Assembly (NCBI GenBank): GCA_002067065.1
Contig: MVPY01000054.1
Coordinates: forward strand, 1 to 24,332
Reading direction: 5' to 3'
DNA from: Methanobacterium sp. PtaB.Bin024
GTDB taxonomy: Archaea > Methanobacteriota > Methanobacteria > Methanobacteriales > Methanobacteriaceae
Length of the DNA stretch: 24,332 nt
Position numbers and translations under genes: made by a program. The notes under the pieces are model-generated. The model made no database searches and was not told the origin of the DNA. It saw nothing but the letters and a program-made list of their open reading frames with translations. This document shows positions 1 through 6,415 of the stretch, piece by piece. Positions within the stretch are counted from its first letter, which is position 1; every line of letters begins with the position of its first letter.

Positions 1-2
1 TT

Positions 3-635
3 GAAAATTCCAGAAATGAACAGGAACATGAAGAAGAAAAGCAAAAAATGATTCATTCATTTAAGAAAGGGATAAAGTTCTTTCAGGAAGGAAATTATAA
101 AACTGCTGTTTTGTATTTTGATGAAGCTCTGGAACTTGACCCTGACAATAGTAAGATATGGGATAACCGTGGTGTGGCTTTATTTCGCGTGGGACTTCAA
201 GATGAAGCTCTTGAATCATTTGAAGTGGCACTTGATCTTGAACCAGGTAATTCACAGGCATGGTCTAATTTGGGAGTGCTTTACGCAGCCCAAAGACGGT
301 TTGAAGAGGCTATAAACTGTTTTGATCATTCATTGGAACTTGAAAAAGATAATGACGAGGTTTGGAATAATCGTGGGACAGCTTTATTCAGTTTAAGAAA
401 ATATAGTGAAGCTTTAGAGTCATTTAACCATGCTATTCGTTTGAATCATGATTATGCTCAAGCGTGGGCTGGTAGGGGATCTGCTCAAAATTTCCTTGGT
501 GATTATGAAGGAGCAATCAAATCTTTAGAAAAGTTTATCAAACTCTCATCAGCCAATTTTTCTCCCCAGGTTGAGGAGGCATGGGCTTTAATTTTTGAAT
601 TAAAATTAAAGCTTGAAGATGAGAAAAGGAGATGA
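3..635 (+). CDS. TPR-repeat protein, 5' end outside the window
   Basis: A tetratricopeptide-repeat protein, probably a protein-interaction scaffold; partner and process are unknown. Counting from the ATG at 48, five 34-residue TPR units are visible, starting near residues 3, 37, 71, 105 and 139. They carry the usual pattern (W/Y near the start, G-x-x-L/Y, A-x-x-x-F, then ALxLxPxN). The ATG at 48 may not be the true start: the same frame is open to position 3 and encodes a Glu/Lys-rich stretch, and no clear ribosome site precedes 48. The gene therefore probably begins outside the window, or 48 is an internal methionine. No signal peptide or membrane segment is visible in the part present. The protein ends in a charged Lys/Glu/Arg tail. 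TPR proteins are abundant in Methanobacteriales, so the family call is safe and the function is not. Confidence 0.85.
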   Translation, partial: ENSRNEQEHEEEKQKMIHSFKKGIKFFQEGNYKTAVLYFDEALELDPDNSKIWDNRGVALFRVGLQDEALESFEVALDLEPGNSQAWSNLGVLYAAQRRFEEAINCFDHSLELEKDNDEVWNNRGTALFSLRKYSEALESFNHAIRLNHDYAQAWAGRGSAQNFLGDYEGAIKSLEKFIKLSSANFSPQVEEAWALIFELKLKLEDEKRR

Positions 636-642
636 ATCCAAC

Positions 643-652
643 TTTATAATAT
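643..652 (+). promoter_or_regulatory. TATA box before the hairpin chain
   Basis: TTTATAATAT lies just after the TPR gene stop. An archaeal TATA box places transcription start about 25 bases downstream, here about 673-677. That coincides with the ATG at 675 and the first arm of the hairpin chain at 677. The motif is seen in the sequence; promoter activity is inferred. Confidence 0.45.
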
Positions 653-674
653 GATTGGATAAGATAATATTAAT

Positions 675-873
675 ATGGCTTCCAGAGATAGAAGGGGGTT
701 TGTAGGGGGGAAAAATGGCTTCAATTCTCTGGAAGCATGTATAGTTCCAACCAAAAAATAGAGTTAAATCCAGGTTGAAACTTAGAGGGGTTTGATGTGT
801 GTTAGACTCACGATAGGGTCATCTAGTTCCAAGATTCTACTTGGAAATTCTAGATGTGTAGTGTCTACACACA
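675..873 (+). ncRNA. Candidate structured RNA (chain of three hairpins) or tiny leaderless gene
   Basis: Successive inverted repeats fill this gene-free stretch. GCTTCCAGAGA at 678-688 pairs perfectly with 726-736. GTTCCAACC at 744-752 pairs with 773-781 with one mismatch. TGTGTGTTAGAC at 796-807 pairs with 863-873 with a one-base bulge. Nested in the last, CATCTAG (820-826) pairs with 850-856 and TTCCAAG (827-833) with 840-846, leaving a six-base loop. A TATA box at 643-652 would start a transcript at the first stem, and T-rich sequence at about 943-955 could end it. The alternative is a 28-codon ORF at 675-761 (ATG to TAG), rich in Gly, Arg and Lys, with no ribosome site but placed for leaderless translation. 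The outer repeat at 796-873 could also be the ends of a tiny non-autonomous element. I recognise no known RNA family here (not SRP RNA, RNase P or tRNA). Confidence 0.4.
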
Positions 874-1055
874 AGTGATTATACTATTATGCTCATATAT
901 ATAGTTTGTGGTTATTGGTTCTAGTTTGAAAAAAATTAATTAAATTTTTCTTCTTGATATTCCTCTATTACTCATGAAAATATTTAAGCAATTTTTTGTA
1001 TTCACATTATATGGAACTTTTATTTTCGCATCTTCAGTACATTTCCAATAGAAAA
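874..1055. other. Gene-free AT-rich stretch
   Basis: Together with 636-874 this forms a 420-base gap between the TPR gene and the convergent LCP gene. After the hairpins I see only AT-rich sequence, including a T-rich run near 943-955 that may serve as a terminator. No ORF or further repeat is convincing. Confidence 0.5.
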
Positions 1056-1883
1056 TTAATTTCTTAGCCCTAATTTAATAACTGTTTCTTCAGTCTTATT
1101 CATGTCAGGAATCATATAATTTATTCCGTTAATATGGGTGTATTCTCCTGTAACAACGCCTGTTGTAGCATTATCAATGTCAAAACCTGTTATTAATTTC
1201 TCAATTACCGTTGTTTCCAGGGGAGGAATATTGGTTTTAACATTTTCCCTTAACATATTAAAAACAGTAGGGGCTTCAAGTATGTTAGAAGGGTTTAATG
1301 CTTCATTGATAATGGCTTTTATTGCTTGCTGATGTCTTTTTATTCGTCCACCTTCAGAGGCATTATCTGACCTAAAACGAAGATAAGTTAAGGCCTCTGC
1401 ACCTGTTAATCTACTTTCTCCAGTTTTCCCATGTAATTCAGGTCTTGCAGCAGAGACATGGGGTTCTACATACATAGTGATACCACCCAAAGTATCCACC
1501 ATTTCTTTAAAATCAGTAAAGTCAACCAGTATGTAATAATCAATCTTAACATCCAAAAAATTCTCCACAGTCTTTATTGTGTTATTTACATCGCCATAAG
1601 CATATGCATGGTTGATTTTATCTACACCATTTCCATCAATTTGTACCCGGGTATCACGTGGTATAGAAAGAAGGCAAACTTCTTTAGTGTTCTTGTCAAT
1701 GGATAGAATCCCAATAGAATCTGTAAATCCGTGTGTTTGGTTAGTTCGAGCATCTGCGCCTAATAATAATATATTGATTCTTTCACGGGAATTTGTTTTA
1801 GGAGTTAAAAGTAAAAATGAGAAACTTGCCACCACTAAAATAAAGATTCCAATCAATGCTAAAATTAATATTTTTTTATTCAT
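1056..1883 (-). CDS. LytR-CpsA-Psr (LCP) family membrane-anchored protein
   Basis: 275 residues. A signal-anchor helix lies at about 5-26, so the rest is outside the membrane. The LCP domain follows: the GADAR Asp (44), the TDS motif (Asp55), SIPRDT (Arg76, Asp77), the K-I-N-x-A-Y stretch (89-94), the D-x-x-G-G-I-x-x-x-V strand (130-139), the RFRSD motif (169-173) and the G-R-I-x-R-H-Q-Q arginines (180, 183). In bacteria LCP enzymes move polyprenyl-phosphate-linked glycopolymers onto the cell wall. In a methanogen with a pseudomurein wall the acceptor would differ, so an envelope glycopolymer transferase is a reasonable guess and no more. The start is the ATG at 1883, with a weak GGGG about 8 bases before it. 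The gene stands alone and converges on the TPR gene. The length fits a single-domain LCP protein, and no key residue appears lost. Confidence 0.88.
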   Translation of the reverse strand: MNKKILILALIGIFILVVASFSFLLLTPKTNSRERINILLLGADARTNQTHGFTDSIGILSIDKNTKEVCLLSIPRDTRVQIDGNGVDKINHAYAYGDVNNTIKTVENFLDVKIDYYILVDFTDFKEMVDTLGGITMYVEPHVSAARPELHGKTGESRLTGAEALTYLRFRSDNASEGGRIKRHQQAIKAIINEALNPSNILEAPTVFNMLRENVKTNIPPLETTVIEKLITGFDIDNATTGVVTGEYTHINGINYMIPDMNKTEETVIKLGLRN

Positions 1884-2050
1884 CTAAAAAACCCCGATTT
1901 TGTCAATTTTTAAAATAATTACCCCTAATATCATTTTGGTGAAAGTCTACATGAGTTTAAATTAGTAATCATCATAGATAATTACTGCGTTGTTTTTTAT
2001 AAATATTACCAATAATAAAAACACCCTTATTTTCCATAGAGAATATATAA

Positions 2051-2639
2051 CTGGTTGATGGAAATCATCTGGCAATGGTAATTGACAGTGTTTCCGGAAA
2101 GGGTGTACTTGCAGCCCTATTTATGGTAATTGCCAAGACTTTGATTAAAAACCAGGCTCAACTTGGAAAAAGTCCTGCGGAAGTCTTCACCACAGCTAAC
2201 AATCAATTATATGAAGGAAACGATGAAAACATGTTTGTAACTGCATTTATGGGTATTTTGGAGAATACCTGTATTTTCACATAATGTAAATGCAGGACAC
2301 AATCCTCCTTTGTTGAAATATGGTAGTGGAAAGTGTGATTGGTTGAAAGCAAAACCAGGTTTTGTTCTAGCATGTATGGAAAACATGGAATACCAACAAA
2401 GTGAGATCACTTTAAAAACAGGGGATGAAATTTATTTATATACTGATGGAGTTACCGAGGCCACCAATAACAGTGAAGAACTATTTGGAGAATCTCGTTT
2501 GCTGGAAATCATTAATAGTAAAAGGGATTCAAGTCTTACTGAGCAGTTATCATATGTTAAGGAAGAAATTGATATATTTAGGGGTGATGCAGAACAGTTT
2601 GATGATATTACCATGCTTATTATGGAATATAAAAAATGA
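2051..2639 (+). pseudogene. Decayed SpoIIE/RsbU-type PP2C phosphatase fragment
   Basis: The remnant holds the C-terminal part of a SpoIIE-type serine phosphatase domain in two frames. The first piece (about 2051-2282) reads from D-G-N-H-L-A through VSGKGV-x-AALF to the F-x-G-I-L strand. The second (about 2283-2639) resumes with VNAGHNPPLL, then YTDGVTEA, LFGE and the C-terminal F-D-D-I-T motif. Removing one A from the short A/T run at 2281-2284 restores T-Y-V-N-A-G-H, so a one-base insertion explains the shift. Two more lesions are visible. In-frame TAA at 2048-2050 ends homology on the left, so the N-terminal half of the domain and any sensor are missing. The metal-binding Asp normally found in A-D-V-S-G-K-G is Ser. 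The gene is therefore dead for more than one reason and the frameshift alone is not just a sequencing error. Such phosphatases normally act in partner-switching signalling. Confidence 0.88.
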
Positions 2640-2655
2640 TTAGAAGTATTTAAAA

Positions 2656-3036
2656 TCATAAATCCAGAATTTCATTTAACAATTTTTTTAAACTATCCAT
2701 ATTCTCATTTTTGATAGGTATAACATGTCTTTTCCCATTGAAATCAAATTTAAATCGGGTGATCGGATGACCAAATTCTAAATTACTTATCTCACGTAAA
2801 GGATATTTATTAACCTTACCTGTTCTATCAGTACCCCAGAAATTTTTTCGATATTCAATTATACAATCACTTGTTATTTCCAGATCAAAAGAATCATCTT
2901 CTAAAAATAAAAGGGTATTTCTAAGATCTCTTTCACAGACCAGGCAATATTCAGCGTTTTCAGGATTGGCAACACCACATTCAGGGCAGATTAAACCAAA
3001 ATCTGCAATTTCCTGATTATCATCGGGAAACATCAT
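2656..3036 (-). CDS. Zinc-ribbon protein with PH-like C-terminal domain
   Basis: 126 residues from the chosen start. Near the N-terminus a CPECG-x8-YCLVC pattern (C-x2-C and C-x2-C) forms a zinc ribbon. The remainder alternates beta-strand-like segments and ends in an amphipathic helix, resembling the PH-like domains that follow zinc ribbons in archaeal proteins. No signal peptide or membrane helix is seen, so it is probably cytoplasmic. Start choice: a GTG at 3045 is in frame, but GTGAT at 3041-3045 matches the ribosome-binding sequence, 4 bases before the ATG at 3036 (a second ATG follows at 3033). The GTG is more likely part of the ribosome site. The stop lies 16 bases from the end of the convergent phosphatase pseudogene. 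The function is unknown. The C-terminal domain type recurs in the TPR protein at 8512-9642, which suggests a common ligand or partner class, but this is inference. Confidence 0.75.
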   Translation of the reverse strand: MMFPDDNQEIADFGLICPECGVANPENAEYCLVCERDLRNTLLFLEDDSFDLEITSDCIIEYRKNFWGTDRTGKVNKYPLREISNLEFGHPITRFKFDFNGKRHVIPIKNENMDSLKKLLNEILDL

Positions 3037-3219
3037 AGTTATCACTTTTTTATGTATATTTTAGTCTTAATTAAATAATATTATTATATCTAAAAAAATC
3101 TATTAAAATCTATTAATTTTTAAATAGAATAGATTTGTATTATAAATCTAAGACAAAAGACCATCTGGATATTTTAAAATTAGGCAATCCAAATAATCCA
3201 AGATTAGACAAACATAACA

Positions 3220-3381
3220 ATGATAAATCTTAAAATAAGGAGTGTCCTGAAGAGGAATGGCGGCGGATTATCCCTAATCAGGACAGGGGTTTGTTATTTC
3301 GGCGGTAAAGGTAAAGATCCAGTTATTAATCAAAAATATGGGTTGAGACACGGTATGAGTCCAGAGCAATGTTGTCTATGA
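3220..3381 (+). CDS. Possible 53-residue small protein, or structured RNA
   Basis: An ATG at 3220 opens 53 codons ending in TGA at 3379. The predicted peptide is basic and glycine-rich (N-G-G-G, F-G-G-K-G-K-D-P) with three cysteines (C25, C51, C52). Codon choice resembles the neighbours (AGG/AGA for Arg), and the segment is clearly less AT-rich than the surrounding gap, as coding or structured RNA would be. Against it: no ribosome site is evident and I recognise no family. The same DNA holds overlapping inverted repeats: GTCCTGA (3244-3250) with TCAGGAC (3278-3284), and GATTA (3266-3270) with TAATC (3275-3279). A structured RNA is therefore an equal alternative. Not assignable from sequence alone. 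Confidence 0.25.
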   Translation: MINLKIRSVLKRNGGGLSLIRTGVCYFGGKGKDPVINQKYGLRHGMSPEQCCL

Positions 3382-3521
3382 AACTGAATAGTTACCTCTA
3401 ATTATTAAATTGATTCACAAACAATTATACTTTTAAACTATATCTTGTGAAAAATTTCACAAAAAGAGTGCTAAATTTTTCATATGATTACTGATATTAT
3501 AGATAAGGGCTATTATAAATT

Positions 3522-3551
3522 AAAAAAAAGTTAAATTAGCGTGAATTTAAC
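3522..3551 (-). terminator. Hairpin plus T-run terminator after the PAS gene
   Basis: On the minus strand a perfect 8-base stem, GTTAAATT (3551-3544) pairing with AATTTAAC (3537-3530), with a 6-base loop, is followed at once by eight T residues (3529-3522). It lies 55 bases beyond the stop of the receiver-PAS gene. This is a textbook T-run arrangement. Archaeal termination relies mainly on the T-run, so the hairpin may be secondary. Confidence 0.65.
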
Positions 3552-3606
3552 GATGTGTTAATATAAGAAATTAATAATAACAAAACTCATCAAATTTTAT
3601 GATTTC

Positions 3607-5928
3607 TTATTTATCTTCAATAGTTCGTGTACCTGTAATATCAGTTGCTATGCCAATTCTACGGTATATTTCTTTATTTTGATTTATTACAGGGAAGGCT
3701 CTAACCCTTATCAATATTTGATCAGTATCATGACGAATAACTCTACATTCTATTCCTTCTCTATGTTGGGAGTTCCCATTTTTTCCAAATATATACGATA
3801 TAAATTTGTCTTTATCATGGGGATGGATGGACTCAATCCATGATCTGGGATTTTGATAGAGATTTTCAATTGTTTCACCCCATATTTTCTGGTATGAAGG
3901 GCTCATATAAAGAATCTGCCCCGTAAGAGGGTCGATAAGCCAGAAAACTTCATCGATGTTCTCTGACATTAACTGGAATATTTCTTCCCGCATTTTCATT
4001 TTAAATTCATTTAATTTTCTTTGAGTAATGTCACGAATAATGAAGGTAGTGTATGTTTCACCCTCTGTTTCCCAGGTGTTAAGGGACATCTCCAGTGGAA
4101 ACTCACTTCCATCTTTACGCATGCCAAATGACTCAAACACATTCCCATATCCGGACTGATGATGATAATCTAATTTCAGTTGAAAATCTTCGACATGACT
4201 TTTAGGAATCAATGTATCAAAATATTCCCCTATTATTTCTTCTTCACTATAATCAAAGATTCTCTCCAGGCTACGATTGCAGAATACAACCTTTTCATCA
4301 ATGTCAAGGATTATAATGGCATCTACTGCAGTTTCAGCCAGGTTCCTGAACTTCTCTTCACTGGTTTTTAGAGCATATTCTACTCTTTTCCTTTCTGTGA
4401 TATCATTCAAAACCCCAATTAAACCAATAACCTGATCTTCATGGTTTTTAATGGCATTGGCCCTAATAAAAGCAGGAAAAATTCTTCCGGCCTTATCAAT
4501 CATTTCCAGCTCGCCATCCCAACTGCCCCCACCCATTATGGTCTGAAAAATATGATTTCCCAGATCCTCATCAGCAAAAAGCTGAACTGGGCCTAATGGC
4601 ACATTAAGTTCCTCCACTGAGTATCCAAATAGTTCATTAAAAGATTGATTATGATAAAAATGGCAACCATCTGGCTTTGATATGCTAATAGAATCCTCTG
4701 CAGCTTCAATACCTGCTAAAATACGTAATAATCTGGTTTGAGCTTTTTTACGCTCAGAAATATCCCTGGATATGGCAGTGACCATTTCTTTCCCCTGTAA
4801 ACTGAAAAGGTGATTGGTGATCTCGGTTATTATCTCCGCACCACTCTTGGTGATCTGCACAGCTTCAAATATAGTTTTACCTTCAGAATGTAATTTTTCC
4901 ATGAATTTAGGCATTTTCTGCAATGTTTCATGACTTATAACATCTTTAGGCCCCATCTCCAATAATTCTTCTCGAGTATAACCTAACCTCTTGCAGACCA
5001 CATCATTCACTTCATAAAATTTACCAGGCAAACCATCCTCTTCAATACTATGTATGGAAACTCCATCATTGGCATTGTTGAAAACCTCTCGAAATTTCTT
5101 TTCACTTTTTTGGAGGGCTTCTCCAGCCTGTTTCAGGGGAGTGATATCATGGGCGATAAGCTGCACCATTTTCATTCCACCATTTTTTATAGGCATTGGC
5201 TGGATATTAGTACGGAAACAGTGTTCTTTACCCCTGATGATAGTTTTTCCTTCAAAAACCTGACCTTCACCTCTATCAAGAACATTTCTTATGTTTTCCA
5301 TCTGAGAATCTGCATATTCTTTGGGGAAAACCTCCCACATGGTTTTTCCCTGGAAATTTTCTCTTTTGCATCCAAAAAAACGGGCGGCGCTATGGTTTAC
5401 CATAACAAACTCGCCATTGTAGTTGATCATGGCAATAGGATCATCAGCATTCTCAATTAATAGACGGTATTTGTCTTCGCTTTCATAGAGAGCATTTTCC
5501 GTTTTGTACTTGATAGTAGCTAGTTTCAGGGTTAATAAAAGCTCTCGGGGTTTAAAAGGTTTCTTAAGGTATATTATATTTGAATCAAAACTACCAATAG
5601 GAGTATCATCTGAATTAGAGGTGATATTAATTGTGGGGATGTAAGTTTTCTTATGCAGTTCTTTTAATCTATTTTGAATTGATTTATTTTTTGTGAGTGA
5701 TTCATCTACAAATGATTCATCCATTAGAATAAGATCAACAGTATTTATGTTAGCATATTTAAAATCAAATTGATTATTGTGGGTATTGTAACCTTTAGGA
5801 TATAAGGAATAATTTTTTTTAAATTCAGAAATAGAAACCGTATTAAAATTCGCTGCAGAGAGGATTTCCTTGATTTTACTGGATTCCGAAGATTCATTCA
5901 TTACAAGAAGTATGTTATTACCAGTCAT
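3607..5928 (-). CDS. Receiver-like domain plus five PAS domains, no output domain
   Basis: 773 residues from the ATG at 5928. The N-terminal ~140 residues resemble a response-regulator receiver: the strand L-I-L-M-D carries a candidate phospho-acceptor Asp (about 70), and the KKPF motif (about 122-125) carries the conserved Lys. The usual acidic pair after strand 1 is replaced by N-E, so it is degenerate. Five PAS/PAC units follow at roughly 150-268, 277-394, 404-514, 524-637 and 647-766, four of them closing with the D-I-T/S-x-x-K/R signature and the fifth with D-I-T-G-T. There is no histidine-kinase, GGDEF, phosphatase or DNA-binding domain, so it is probably a sensor or adaptor that signals by contact with a separate partner. 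No membrane helix is visible, so it is cytoplasmic. A TTG at 5946 is in frame; I prefer the ATG at 5928, with GGGG about 6 bases upstream. A minus-strand TATA box lies at 5994-6002. PAS ligand types cannot be read from sequence. Confidence 0.88.
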   Translation of the reverse strand: MTGNNILLVMNESSESSKIKEILSAANFNTVSISEFKKNYSLYPKGYNTHNNQFDFKYANINTVDLILMDESFVDESLTKNKSIQNRLKELHKKTYIPTINITSNSDDTPIGSFDSNIIYLKKPFKPRELLLTLKLATIKYKTENALYESEDKYRLLIENADDPIAMINYNGEFVMVNHSAARFFGCKRENFQGKTMWEVFPKEYADSQMENIRNVLDRGEGQVFEGKTIIRGKEHCFRTNIQPMPIKNGGMKMVQLIAHDITPLKQAGEALQKSEKKFREVFNNANDGVSIHSIEEDGLPGKFYEVNDVVCKRLGYTREELLEMGPKDVISHETLQKMPKFMEKLHSEGKTIFEAVQITKSGAEIITEITNHLFSLQGKEMVTAISRDISERKKAQTRLLRILAGIEAAEDSISISKPDGCHFYHNQSFNELFGYSVEELNVPLGPVQLFADEDLGNHIFQTIMGGGSWDGELEMIDKAGRIFPAFIRANAIKNHEDQVIGLIGVLNDITERKRVEYALKTSEEKFRNLAETAVDAIIILDIDEKVVFCNRSLERIFDYSEEEIIGEYFDTLIPKSHVEDFQLKLDYHHQSGYGNVFESFGMRKDGSEFPLEMSLNTWETEGETYTTFIIRDITQRKLNEFKMKMREEIFQLMSENIDEVFWLIDPLTGQILYMSPSYQKIWGETIENLYQNPRSWIESIHPHDKDKFISYIFGKNGNSQHREGIECRVIRHDTDQILIRVRAFPVINQNKEIYRRIGIATDITGTRTIEDK

Positions 5929-5946
5929 AAGAAACCCCAATTTCAA

Positions 5947-6415
5947 TTGATCATACTATGTGTTATCACTTACTACTGGATAAAAATAGAAAGTTTTATA
6001 AATCACATTTTCAATGCACTCTAATCCTAAGATGAAATTAAAAATTAATATTAAATCTTTAACAAAAATCCTGATTCATAAGTTTCACAAATGATTTAGA
6101 CTTCAATTCATATTAGATTACATAATGATAATTTCGTTAAGCAGGATATCATATAACTCAAATTAAGCATCAATAATCAAATTAAGGTTTTATATAATTC
6201 TAGAATTGATAAAATCATACATAGAATTTCTTTACCCATTTTCTCCCCTTTCAAAGAAATAATCCATTAAATAACTTCTTTTTTGAATAATATATTTAGT
6301 ACATAACACTATAAATGAAACAAATCAATGTGTAATATATCATCAATTTATCTTATTAAATAACAATAACTAAACTTAATTTAGTATATAATTTTATCGA
6401 TAGGAGAGGGTTTAG
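5947..6415. other. 469-base AT-rich divergent promoter region
   Basis: This gap separates the receiver-PAS gene (minus) from the 561-residue gene (plus). It is very AT-rich, with a small palindrome ATTCTAGAAT at about 6197-6206 and a TATA-like TATATAAT at 6385-6392 before the plus-strand gene. The GGAGAGGG ribosome site lies at 6403-6410. No ORF of note is seen. Confidence 0.5.
5994..6002 (-). promoter_or_regulatory. TATA box for the receiver-PAS gene
   Basis: TTTATAAAA on the minus strand predicts transcription start near 5970, giving a leader of about 40 bases before the ATG at 5928. The motif is seen; its use is inferred. Confidence 0.45.

Larger units (their letters stand above)
3046..3606. 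other. 561-base gap with small elements
   Basis: It contains near 3088-3112 a direct repeat of AAATCTATTAA, an inverted repeat AGATTT (3131-3136)/AAATCT (3144-3149) around a TATA-like core, a less AT-rich island at 3240-3400 covering the small ORF described separately, and a terminator of the PAS gene at 3522-3551. Nothing else is convincing. Confidence 0.5.

Noticed and set aside
796..873. Terminal inverted repeats of a small mobile element
   Set aside because: Not excluded, but no target-site duplication was seen and no second copy exists in the window, so I kept it as part of the RNA candidate.
3037..3045. GTG start adding three residues to the zinc-ribbon protein
   Set aside because: The GTG belongs to a GTGAT ribosome site placed 4 bases before the ATG at 3036.
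5050..5460. 136-codon ORF on the plus strand
   Set aside because: Antisense shadow of the PAS gene, which has clear domains on the other strand; no ribosome site or protein-like motif.
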